Source: Lycorma delicatula (taxonomy: Eukaryota; Arthropoda; Insecta; Hemiptera; Fulgoridae). From it: a DNA stretch of 64,000 nucleotides. Made by a program: the position numbers and the translations under genes. Each line of letters starts with the position of its first letter. The first letter of the stretch is position 1. The DNA lies in assembly GCF_047948215.1 (NCBI RefSeq), contig NC_134464.1:38199020-38263019 (forward strand), given 5' to 3'. Shown one piece after another: positions 9,378 through 21,895 of this stretch. Under the pieces are notes generated by a model. The model was not told the DNA's origin. It did not search any database and saw only the letters and a program-made list of their open reading frames with translations.

Positions 9378-12300
9378 GTTTAGTGTATACAGAATGAAAT
9401 TAAAGTGTTTTATTTTAAGAAATTTATAATTCTAAAAGTTATATAAATTTCGTGCATTTAAGAATCCTATTCTAATATTGCGTTTGCTTTGTTCCTTGAA
9501 ATTTTAAATAGACAAAGAAGTGTTTAAAAAAATTATTTATTGATTAGTTTTTGTTTATTTAATTCGTGTTTATTATTAGTATAAATTTTACTACTAAAAA
9601 TATTTAAGAATTTGCAAATATGAATGTTTTAATTCAATCGTATTCGATATTTTTGCGTTGTTATTACACGTCCCACATAATGGATTTGTTCCAGCAATAT
9701 TTACAAACAAAACACAGCTGATTTTTAAATGTCAAAACCTGAAGCGCACTTATACGAAATAATATTCGGCAAACTGTGTATAGTGAAAGTTAACTACAAA
9801 GAATTTCTTATATTACATTATATTACACTTCAGTAATGCGTAGCTGAAATATAAAGCAATTGTAGAGGGGTATTAATTGAAAGCGTGTTTTGTGTAATAT
9901 AAGGATTATATCTACACGGTGTATACTACGCGACAAACCAGAAATTATTTGTTTAAAAAATAAACATTTTTCGCATTTTTTTTTTTACATATTTAATTGA
10001 ATTGCTAAAAGTTTTTATTTATTAAAAACAAAACAACAGGTTTTTTAATATAAATTTTTAAAAATATTATTTTATTGTGAATTCACCTGTGTTGGAAATA
10101 TTGCATTTTTTGTGTTTCAGTCGGTCGTAGGAACAAGAAAAAATTATATATTTATGCCTCTTGATAAGATTGAAATACATTTTTAATAATTAGTTTAATA
10201 AAACACAATTATTAAGAAGTTTATCTATCTGATTTTATGATAAAGTAAAATTTAGCAAAGAAGAACATTTTAGATACCAAAGAAAAGGTCCATTGTTATG
10301 GAGCCAGATCTACCTACCCCATTTTTCCCTGCTTGAATTGATTATAAAATGAAAACAAAATTTTTAATTTATTTTTCATAATCAGCTTTCACTGTATATG
10401 TAGAAGATATAGTTTCACAAATAAACATTTTTCAATTAAAAGTTTAAATAAAATACAAGTACTTCAATATTTTTTCAAACATAGAATCAATCATTAAAGT
10501 ATGTTAATTTCATTTAATGATATACATTTTTTATTACTTGTGGTCAAGTTACTGGTTCATGATGTTTCACATTACATAACTCTTGAACAAGGACACCTCT
10601 CTAGCAGTGTTAATGCTTTGTGTAACAGCTGATCATACTACTGAATGTAAATTTGGCTTTCAGGTTTAATGATATACACATAAAAGTGTGCAGTACTTTG
10701 GGGGATTTAATATGATTACATTTTAATTAATATGTTACAGTTTTTCCTTTTTAACATGTCCTTTAAGATTAAGTTATAATTAAAGAAAGGACACTGCTTC
10801 AAATACAGTTAATGATATACTGCAATTACTTTTAATTAGATTTGTTAATATCCATGTTATTACTTGTAAGGCTTAGTTAATGGTACTTAATCAAAAGTTT
10901 TGGCCTAAACCTGAACAAGATTGACAGAATTTTAACAGGGTTTAAAATCTTGTTTATTGTTTTTTTGTACCTTGAATGTAGAAAGAAATAGTACAAGCAT
11001 AATATTTCAGTGAAGTAATAAAAGGGGTTAAATTTTGTTCGGGGATAGGTTGGATATATATATACCTACATATAAAGTTACAGTATTTTACTGAATAAAT
11101 TAAATAAATATTTTATTCAGGTAGGTACATGATTATACAGTATTCAGATTTTGTTAGGAATATAGGGGTTCTATTACATGGCTAGAAAAAAAAATTGTTT
11201 AAACAATTGTCAGAAATACATAAAGAAAACTTTGATCGATGACCATCTCAGTATAAATTAAAACATTTTTTAAATAATGTATATAATAATTTAAAGTAGA
11301 TATATAAAAATAATGAAAAACAATATGGAAGACATTAATTGAAACCTTTTGGATACATATTATTTGTTACAGGCAAGATGGATAAATTCAGTGTATTTTT
11401 ATTCTTTAAAAAACTTCAGTGGAATAATACTAGGCTTTTAAAACAAGTATTTTAGTTCATTTTTAAATAAATTTGGGAAGATTCTTTTTATGGATCAGTA
11501 ATTTTTTTAAATAAGTAATTCAATATACTTTTTTTACACCTTATGGTCATTAAGCCACCAAAATGTTATGTTGTGTTATATGAAAATAGTTCTTATGTCT
11601 GATTTCATGATGAAAGTGAATATTTTATTTTTTAATAAATAATTTAATATAGTTCTATAAAAATTATTATAGATATGAACAAATGAAAATGTTAGAATGT
11701 TTTATTTATTAAAATTGTTTTACATGATTCTTATTTATGGATGTTAGGTGAGGAATCCTTTTTTTTTTTTATTTTTAGAGCTGACAAACTGATTTTTAAT
11801 ATAGAAAACTAATTTTTGATTCTTTAGTCAATATCCTTTGACATAGTTATATATTTTTCATAATAAATATTTAATTATGATGACGTGAATGCTATTGTCA
11901 CATCTATTATGGTTATGGCAATTAACAAAAAAAGATTTGTTTAATAGATACATTTATTGACAATACACTAACATAATAAAAAACAAAGCTACAGAAATTG
12001 TATTTAGCAATCTTATTTATTTTTTATTGCAAAAATGTCATACACTGATCCTCATCATAATTTTTTAATAATGGTTTTAATTAATTAATTTTACTAAATA
12101 CAACCTCCATTACTGGATTAATCTTACCAGGCCTTAGACAAAATTTAAATTTGGGGTCCCGTTTATATAAGTTGCAGATAACTTTAAACAAAAATTGAAG
12201 AGTAGTTGAAAAATTTCCTTTTCAGCATCATAAAAAAACAAAAGGACTGCCTTCTCTTGTTTTTATTTGATTTTATATAGAAAAAAAGTATTTTCTATTG

Positions 12301-15300
12301 TTTTGCATTTTTTAATTTTAAAGTTTTTCTTATGTTTTATCTTTTTAAAAAATACACAATGTTAAGCCCCCGCCCTTGGATTCACCAGTGGTAATAATTA
12401 TAATGACATTTATCTGTATTATTTTAAAATAATGAAAAAAAATATTTTTTGTTTATTCAAAATTAAAAAAAATTTTTTCCCTGTATTGAAGCCGGGTCCC
12501 TCCGAATTATAGGCTCTAGTGCTTTGCTGCAAGAAGTTAAATATTGTAATAAGTCAAAAAATGGGGTACGAGTTTTTGTTCATTTCTAGCTCAGAGACCC
12601 CCAAAAATAAAACATGTGGGTGTTGATTGTATGTATGTGTGTGTTTGAAGCTTAATGATTTTTGACTGGATAAACTGATTTAAATGAAATTTGGCATAGA
12701 GTCTAGTGCATATGACACAATTTGTTGTTAAACATTTAGGGTCAATATCTCCAGAAGGTGGAGTAAAAATAGTTTGTTTGGGATCAATTTTCTTAAAATT
12801 TTGCTAGCATAACCCCACTTTATAAAGCCCAATGCATACATGGCTTGTCTTAACCATTTTAAAAAAATTTTCCCCTTCTTCAAAAATCAAATTCTTTTTA
12901 TTTATTGCATATTTTTTTATGCCTTTCTAAGCATAGTAGTCTTGTAAGTGGCCCAAAAAAGTACTTTGGAGGCAATATTAGTGATGGGGGAGCAGATCAG
13001 ATTTTTAAAATTTCAATTTAAAAAGTTTTTTCATGTATCATTTTTTTTTCTAGTATATAAGAATAAATGACCAGTACCAGGAAACTATTATAACTTTATT
13101 GTTAGCATTTTTCGTAAGATTTTGTAAAATTAAATACAACTAATCGTTAATAATTTATAATCGTTATTAACGATTAGTTATTAGGTAATAATTAAAAGGT
13201 TTAGATAACAATAACCAATAACTGTAATTATTTAATCTAAAATTAATAAACCCTTTTTATATGCAAAGCCCTCATTAACACAACACTGATAATAAAATGT
13301 AAATACAAATTAGCATTTATATTTCAGCAGTTTTATTTTTGTTATTGGTTATTAACGGGTAGCAATGTTTGATACTTTTAATTTAAAAGTCATTAATTAA
13401 TATTTTAGTGAATTAATAAAAATCATTTTATTACGCTTTTTTGCATTAAATTTGAGTTAATCTATCAGAAAAGTATTCTTGTAAAATAATTAATTATAAC
13501 TGTTTTCTTCTAATGTAAAGAATTTAATATTAAAATTTACAGTTTATTATTTTTATATCTTTTGTATTTTATTTTTTTTAAATAGTCCCTAAATAAATAT
13601 AAATAATATTATTTCCAACCCAAGCATTATGAAGTAAGGAACCAATGATGTTATTTTTTTAATACTAAAACATATTATACTACCAGCTAATTAACCTAGA
13701 TATTGTTACCACCATATTACATTATCACACAGTATCTTGATTTTAATTTTAACATAGCTTCCAAATTATAGATACAATCTTAAATAAACTAAAAATTTTG
13801 TTGATGAAATATTACGTGATTTTCCAAGTTTTATTAATATAAAAAAATTGTAAAATGTTTTGTTCCGTGTACTTTATGGAATGTTTTGTTCCACTTTATT
13901 ACTATTTTGTTTCATTTATGTTACTGATCACTTTTCATTTTTATAATTAATACTAAGTTAAATAAATTGTTTGTAAACTTAAAAGATTTAACAGATTACA
14001 TAATTTTCATGCTTTTCTTAACAAATTTTTCATTTTTACTTATAAATAAAATCCAAATATTGTATTAAGAGAATTATTTTTGTGTTACACAGCGTAAATC
14101 ATCTGGTCAATGAGAAAATTTATTTTGTGTTTATGGTCAAAGAAGCATATTTGTAAATATAAATACATTTAAATTAAACAATTTTTAATTATGTTCGTCC
14201 ACATAATTTATATTTACCTGCACCAGATATTAATAATTTACTGGTAACCAATTTTTGCATCTGAGAACTCGTTGATTTTTGAGAAAGCCCAAAGATGTAT
14301 TTTAGAGGAATTATTGTTTATTTTATTCATATTTTAAAGCATATTTTTTTAAAAAGTATGGTTTAATTAAGTTGTAAATTAAATCACTTCACTTGTTCCA
14401 TATAAATTTATCATTTAAAAAGTGACCTGCAAATTTGAAACTTGGCATCAAGAAATGCTGTTATTATCACCAATGGTTTGTCAATGAGAAACACATCAGT
14501 GCAGATTCATTAGTTTTTAAAATTAGATAGTTCCATTCAGTCAATGATTTAATTGCTATTGAAGCATTTTCTTATTAGATAAAGTAATTTACTTCAGATA
14601 TAACTGCAGGTATATTACCTCCAAAGAGGTAACAATGACTGTTCTAACATGGAAGGATAATTAATAAAGATCGTTAAGTAAAAAGGACCAGGGGTCTTAA
14701 CTGGAATACCCTACATTATGTACAGTAAGAGTAAGAATCTATATTTTTAAGGGTGCTTTTATTAAAAAAAAATTCCAGCAAATCATCTAACCGTTTTTAA
14801 ACTCCTGGACCATAGCAATTAAGTTTTTTCCATTTTTAGTAAGTACAGAAATTTTACTCTAATTATTTTTAAATAAATTACAAAATATTAAAAAAAAACC
14901 ATTAAAGCCAGGTAGCATAGTTACATTCTAATTTTTCTACAACAGTTATGGAATTCTTAAAAGAAATTTTGAAAACTATAAAATACCATTAATAACAGCC
15001 ACATTTCATAAACTAGTACTCATAACATCTTAAATAACTTTGAATGTAGTTTTTATTTGGCTGTTTAACATCATGTTCTTGTCATTTTATTTCATAATGA
15101 CTTAACAGCAGATTGTGAAAATGAATAAAAAAACAAACATGAAAATTAGTATTACACTAAAAGTATAAATATGAATAGTCTGTTATTTCTGCAATACATG
15201 TTAATAAAATAATATTTGTTTTTTATTACTGTCTAGCATTGTTTTTTTTTCACCTCATAGTAGTAAATAATTAAAAAAATTATTAATTTAAATAAAAAAT

Positions 15301-16655
15301 ATTTTATTTAATTTTTATACCATTCCAGAAATTTAACTTTTGTTCAAATTATTTTAATTCATTTCATGATGAAACTAAAATTAAAAAAAAAACTGTATTA
15401 CGAATAAAACATCTCTGTTGATATAAGATTTTATTGAGTGACTTAATTTCTTTTCTTTAAAAAATGTTTTAAAAATTTTGTGATTAACTGAAAACTAATT
15501 AGTTTAGTGAATTTAAAATTAGAATACAGTACAATATAATGAAAATTTAATATTATTAATACTTATATAATCGTACAAGAAAAACATTTATTTTTTTGTC
15601 ATATTTATTATTAAAAAAAATTTTCTTTTTCATGGAAATAGATAAAATTGTAAAAGAATCCTGGATGAGATTGTAAACTGCATCTGCTTTACAATTTAGT
15701 GGTTCTGCAATGCCTAAAACATGTAGTAGCATTCTGGAAATTAAAGTCTGTGAAGTCAGAATTACCTATAATAGCCAAAGCCACATTTAATAAACTAGCT
15801 GTTGAGATCATTGAAGCTGAAAGAACATCAAATGTAGTTTACTTCCATGTTGTTGGCACTTTTTAATCTGTTCAATACTAATTTTAAAAACATTATTACT
15901 TTGAAGCCATACAGAATCAATTAAGAGTAACACAGATTGTTTCTCAACAACATATCCTTCTGTATAGATAACACAAAGTTAAAATAATAAAAGCGGGAAC
16001 AGTTTGAAAAAGAAGGAATTATACTCATCATTGCATAAGCAAAATAGTTCTGTGAACGAATCCATCTTCATTAATTAATGGTCTTTTTCCATTATTTTGT
16101 AGGTGTTGTAACATGTTTTCTTATACATCTATATGATTCAGCTGTTTCTAATTTTCTGAACTGATCCATATGATCGATGGATCTGTGCCTGGTAACACCC
16201 ACTTCCCTGTTTATTATTAAAGTGTATATTATTTCTTGCATCCAACTAAAGGGATAGAAGTTTAAGAGACATCATTTTTCATTACTCCAAAGCATGCAAC
16301 CTCTTGTTTTCATCAGAAATATTATTGTTTTTTTTTTTCAAATAACATCTTGGCTTGTATTATGTATACATAACTAAAAAAAAAATAAAATTAGAACCAT
16401 AAACCTGATTAAAAGATTTGATTAAATTAATGCAGTAATAACATTACTAATAGTTTGTATTCATACTGCAGTGTAATTAAAGGCCAATATTTTCAAAAAA
16501 CTACTTTTTACGTTTACACTCATTATTATGTAAAATAAATTTTTTTTAAATAAAAAATGAAGCCTTCATCCATAAATTATTTTTAAAAAAATTATTTTAT
16601 ATACTTGATGAAAATCCATAAAAACTTTTAAAAAAATTATTAAAAGCAAATATGG
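9378..16655. other. AT-rich stretch without genes (candidate intron 1, part 1)
   Basis: No open frame of family character. Items seen: a perfect 16-base inverted repeat at 13138-13153/13164-13179 (AACTAATCGTTAATAA and complement); a dispersed-repeat phrase at 12640-12760; and two diverged copies of one old repeat near 14900-15070 and 15700-15870 that share 'agccacattt.ataaactag' and 'aatgtagttt'. Nothing else was recognised. Confidence 0.5.
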
Positions 16656-16930
16656 TTTTTGATTTCCACAAAATTTATTTAAAAAATAACAGCTGTTTCA
16701 ATACACAGTACTTTCCTCAGATATTATGTATAGAATTCTAAAACATAAAAGTTTTCTTATGTACTAATGTACATAAATTTTTTATGAACTTTATCTCTAC
16801 CAGTTTATGTATTTACCTTGCTCTTTATATCTAACTTTTAAGCTTTAGTAGTCTATATGTAACATCTGATAAACATATTGTACATTGAAACAGCTGTGAT
16901 TTTTTAAATAAATTTTGTGGAAATCAAAAA
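16656..16930. mobile_element. MITE with 47-bp terminal inverted repeats
   Basis: Bases 16656-16702 and 16884-16930 are inverted repeats with one mismatch in 47. They start TTTTTGATTTCCACAAAATT and end CAGCTGTTTCAAT. The 181 bases between are AT-rich and non-coding. Similarity seems to continue a little outside (tatg before, catac after), so the true ends may be some bases further out. Size and structure fit a non-autonomous DNA transposon; the superfamily is unclear. Confidence 0.75.
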
Positions 16931-19142
16931 AACATACTTGTTTTTATTTTCCAGTTTGTCAAAATGTTTTTTTAATAATTTTAAGATTTTAGCATAAGAG
17001 AAATGTTTATTTACAATTAATCTCTGAAAATAAAAAAGTAAAAATGTTAACAAATATTTTAATTGAACCATAAAAAAATCAAATTATATCTGGTGAGTCA
17101 GAAAGTAGCAAAACAATTTGGCAGAGAACATTATATTCAGCTGAAAATAACTCTACATAACTACATATATAAAAAAAAAATTCCATTGACAGTTGGTAGT
17201 ATACATTCAGTTGTGTGTAATTATTTATTTTAAAACTTAATACAATATCTCTTTAAAAAGCAGTTATATTAGTTTTCTATTTAAATATATTTATATATTT
17301 CCACTATTGTATAAATTTATCATTTTTAATCTGATATAAAGTATTTCATCTACCAGAATTATTTTTTTTTTATAATTACAGTAGTTCTTTTTCTAATTAA
17401 GAGTAGTTAAAAGTAATCAAAAAACTAAACCTTAATTATTTAAATATACAGGTGCTATAATTTCTAAAATGGACAAGCCATTAATTTAAACCTGTTGAAA
17501 ATCTATTAGAAATTGCAATTTTATTAACATACAAGGTGGTCACATACCTCACCACTCTAGCCTCACATGCAGCACCCATGGGAAGCCTGTTATTTAAAAA
17601 AAAATTATTTAATATTAGTTTATTTAAATTAATGTAAATTTAATTCAATTATTTTTGTAATAGTATTCATTTGATTGATTCGAATCATTCAGCCCGAACC
17701 CAACTCACACAGTGATAGAGACTTACAGAATGATTAGAATATTCAATTCATTAAAATTTGTGCTTCAACTGGCAAAGCTCCACTACTACACATACTTTTT
17801 TTTTGTTTTGAGATGAAATATACTAACTAAAAATTTGGTTGTGATTGATCAAGTAGTTTTTTATTTATCACGAACAAACAGAAACCTCTTCCTCTTTATT
17901 ATATTAGTATAGGTCATTCATCAAATGATGAAAAAAGGCAAGACCAGCTATAGCTAGCTGTGTTTTACATTGAATTATTTTTTTTTCATCTCAGTATTGG
18001 ACATAGTGTTGTGCTGAGCAAGGATTATAAATGAAAGTAGTTAAATTTTATAACTTGATTCATGAAAATTAATAATGTTAAACATAAAAATATTAGAAAA
18101 TTTTAAAAAGATAAATTTCCTACTCTTTTGGCGATCTGGATATTCAGTTAGATCCATAATATGAAAATTAAAACTTTTTCTCCACCCATTGAATAGTGAA
18201 TATATTTAACTATTATATTGCCTGTATCTCACCCAATGGTAAGTTTGTTGCATTGTGGGTTTTACCTGCCATCTCAATTTTAAACCGTAAATCTATCAGT
18301 ACAAGAAAACATTGTTAATATCTTACTCCAGGAATCAGACGTAAACACTGCTTTAATTAATTTGTTTTCTTTCGTATCAAGATCAGATAAATTCTTATGA
18401 ATATAGTTGTTTGTTTATATTTTTGTCATACCCTATCTTTATTATTGAATTTCTATAGAATTCTTCAATAAAAATCGTTGTTAAAATTATCACCATTAAT
18501 CATTTTATTATAGATAATTATTATCAGTTATCTAGTAATAATTATATATTCAATTCTGATACAAAAAAAAGAGAGAGAACAATAGCAGTATTTAGTGATA
18601 AAGTTGTAATCATAAGAGTATGTAATTATTAAGATATAATTGTATAATACTGCTGAACCAGTTTATGCATAAAATTTAATTTCTCATAGACTTTATATAT
18701 ACTATTGATAGAAAAAGTTACATCATTAAAATCAATGAGTTTAATTAAATTATAGCTGCTATAAATTGTATCTGACAGAAAACTCATGTGTTTTTTACTA
18801 CTTTTATGGTAACATTTTCTAACACATCTTCATTAAATGGACTACATTATGAAATTTGGAACTATTAAACCAACAAAAACTAATAATGAAATGTTATATT
18901 AAAAGTGGTGTTTTTTTTGTAAATATCTACAAATTTGCTTTCTTTTCATAAAATAAATAAAAAAACATATACAACTTCCTAATCATAACACAAAAAAGAA
19001 ATATACATCTTTAAATACAACTTTTCATAGTTTTTATGTAGGTTAAACTGGTCAGATATTATAGAAATACTACTTTAAAAAACAAAATTAGTGTACTGTA
19101 TAAAATACATTTTATTTTATTCCTTTCTATCAATAACTAACA
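16931..19142. other. AT-rich stretch, no gene seen
   Basis: No coding frame, RNA or well-defined repeat was recognised. A diverged phrase near 17680 ('gattgattcgaatcattcag') has a B-box look but no matching A box. Confidence 0.5.
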
Positions 19143-19150
19143 CATTAGCG

Positions 19151-21209
19151 TAGCGTTTCTCAACCTTTCAGTATTTGCGACCCAATTTTCATTACACCCC
19201 TCCTCTCACACAATAACAATGTATACAATAATGTATTTTGACACTAAAGCTACACTAACCTTAATTACAAACCTTACAAATTACCAAGAATAAGTAAATT
19301 TATTGATATTTAGCAACACTGATTCACTGCATTGACAAAACCTGAATCAATACTTCTCTATTGCTCTCTGTCTTATGTCCACCATACCAGGGACATTCTT
19401 GTGGCTGCACAAGAAGTTCTGATTTGTCTTGAACATTCTGGAACATCTGCGCAAACATGTATAAATGCTGCACCTCGTTCAATTCCAGCCAGTCTCAGTC
19501 AAGTTGATCCTTCCATTGCTATCAAATCTATCGTGAATGTATGTTGTAATTTGCATGTTAATTGCAATTCATGGCAGTAGATTTATAGAGAATCTAGGAT
19601 AAATTTTTAAGTGGGCGTAAGCGAGCATTAGATGATAATAAAACATAAAGTACACAGACAAGCATGGTTCTGAAAATAAAATCAAGATAATATTCTCAAG
19701 AATACTTAAATTTTGGGTTTACCAGTACTGAAGTAAATGAAGAAAAAAGGCCCCTGTTCAGTGCCTGGAAGATTCCAAAGTATTCAAGCACTTGTAAAAC
19801 AAAAATATCCATGATGTGTCTGGACACAGTGCATAATCCACAGAGAAGCTCTGGCTTCCAAAGAAATATGTCCTGGTCTGAATGTTGTGCTAACGATGGT
19901 AGTAACTGTAGTAAATTATATAAAAATGAGATACATGAAATCAAGAATCTTTTCTGCACTTTGTAAAGACATGGGTGCAGTACATTCAGTGTTACTATTT
20001 TCAAGGCAAGGTGGTTCTCACATGGGAAAGTTTTGCAGCATGTTTATGAATTAAAAGATGAAATCACCATTTTTCTAGAAGAGGAAAACTGACTGGAAGC
20101 CAAGAAGTTTTGAGATTGTTTATTTGTGATGGAATTGAGCTACTTGGTCGACATATTCAAGAAATTAATACCTTGAATCTTCAACTCCAATGAGCAAATA
20201 CACATATGCTGGATACGAGTGATAAAGTTAATGCTTTTTGTAGAAAACTGGAATTGTAGAGCAGAAATTTAATGCAAAAAACCCTAGAAATGTTTGCAAA
20301 TGTGGATGTGAAAGTGTTAAAACTTACAAGGCTAAAGAACATCATGTGAAAGTTGTTTTTGTAGTCATTGAAAATAGCTGGTCTCCGTGGTGTAAGTGAT
20401 AGTGTCTTGGCCTATCATCTGTAGGTCCCAAGTTCAAATCCGGTCAGGCATGGCATTTTTACATATTACAAATCATTCATATCATCCTCTGAAGCAATAC
20501 TTAACAGTGATCGAGGTTAAAAAAAAAAAACATTGAAAATCATTTAGCTATAATGGCAAAGAATTTTAAAAAGTATTTTGTTGCTGATGACAACTTGGAA
20601 GCAAGTTTCGAATGGGTTAGGGGCTCATTTTAAAATATTCCCAAAGGGCTCTCAACTGCTGAAGAAAAAATCTTTATAGATTTCACGCCATGTGGCGAAA
20701 TCAAAAGACAATATAGGTAAATCACTCTTTGAATTTTGGGCAGGGGTGGATGATGAGTTGTCTGCACTAAAAACATGAACATTTCATATACTATTACCAT
20801 TTTCAACATCCTAAATTTTCAAAACTGGATTTTCCACGGTGGCTCCTTTTGTAAACAAAATATAGATCTCGGCTAAATATAGAAAAAAAACTCAGTGTCT
20901 ATTTCTAATATTAAACCTTCACTCGAAAACTTTGCAAGACAGGCCCAAGGGAGTCACCAATAATTATTAATCTTGTTTTTAATTTAGTATTGATAAATTA
21001 TTAAGTACATTGTGCAGTATTAATACAATCTTATAAGTGTACTATATCAGTGTAAATGTGTATTTTATTGTCAGAATGTATTTTGTTTTGCTTTCCTTTC
21101 AGTATATTAATACATTTTTTAATAGTTTCTCTTCGATATGCTCACACCCCCCCATTTAGTGTTATCATGTCCCCCTAGGAGGGCACACCCCACAGGTTGA
21201 GAAATACTG
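19151..21209 (+). mobile_element. hAT transposon (ZBED/Charlie-like), decayed
   Basis: The ends are TAGCGTTTCTCAACCTTTCAG at 19151 and, on the other strand, CAGTATTTCTCAACCTGTGG ending at 21209, the CAG(Y)GNTTCTCAACCT ends typical of hAT elements. The flanks CATTAGCG (19143-19150) and TATTAGTG (21210-21217) are an 8-bp target duplication with two C-to-T changes. Between them is a broken transposase on +. ALCKDMGAVHSVLLFSRQG, then an LLGRHIQEINTLNLQLQ-like stretch, then DTSDKVNAFCRKLEL and LEMFANVDVKVLK match the C-terminal half of ZBED-type hAT transposases. Stops and frameshifts are frequent, and a SINE interrupts it at 20376-20530. Confidence 0.85.
20376..20530 (+). repeat. tRNA-Glu-like SINE inserted in the hAT element
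   Basis: Head AGCTGGTCTCCGTGGTGTAA, B box CCAAGTTCAAATCCGG, body GGCATTTTTACATATTACAA and CATCCTCTGAAGCAATACTT, and a tail of 12 A. It is flanked by a perfect 10-bp duplication, CATTGAAAAT, at 20366-20375 and 20531-20540. This dates the SINE after the hAT insertion. Confidence 0.9.
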
Positions 21210-21525
21210 TATTAGTGTATATTAATGTATTACAGCATTAAAAATATGAAAAGGTGTAACAAAAAATAAACATAGTAAAACAAAACAAGTATTTTAACAT
21301 ACTTTATAATGTTTAAGAGATAGTTCAAACTGAAATATTCAGTTTTTGTTTGTATAACAAATATCCAATATTCTTTGTTTTCTTCTGTAATCAGTAGCTT
21401 ATGTGACATTTTAATTTCATGTTTTAAAGATGGGTAGAATGTACAAGAAAAAAAAATCATAGCAAAAAATATTAGTCTATACAATGGGTAACTACACTAG
21501 AAGAAATTTATATTCTAGTCAGCAC

Positions 21526-21867
21526 TAAATAGCACATGTTATATTTTAGTTGAGAAAATAACCTAAATAAACAAATATTATTTAGAAATGTTAAAATAAT
21601 ACAATACTAATGTACGTTACACACCACCTTCATCTAATATGAAAAGTACAATAAAAGTGAAAATGTGTTTTACTTAGATTTTCTACCAATAAAATACTAA
21701 ACTAGAATATAAAATCTAAGTAAAACACATTTTCACTTTTATTGTACTTTTCATATTAGGTGAAGGTGGTGTGTAACGTACATTAGTATTGTATTATTTT
21801 AACATTTCTAAATAATATTTGTTTATTTAGGTTATTTTCTCAACTAAAATATAACATGTGCTATTTA
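21526..21867. repeat. Near-perfect long hairpin, 157-bp arms
   Basis: Bases 21526-21682 and 21711-21867 are reverse complements with one mismatch (T at 21633 or its partner), around a 28-base loop at 21683-21710. The arms are not simple AT repeats: they contain words such as TGTACGTTACACACCACCTT. An 11-base direct repeat, CAGCACTAAAT, lies at 21520-21530 and 21885-21895. It could be a foldback element, a recent inverted duplication, a hairpin-RNA precursor, or an assembly or read artefact. Confidence 0.9.
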
Positions 21868-21895
21868 CTGCTGCAGTCATAAATCAGCACTAAAT

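Noticed and set aside
21230..21484. 84-codon - strand open frame with hydrophobic end
   Set aside because: A/T-rich chance frame; no splice or family signal.
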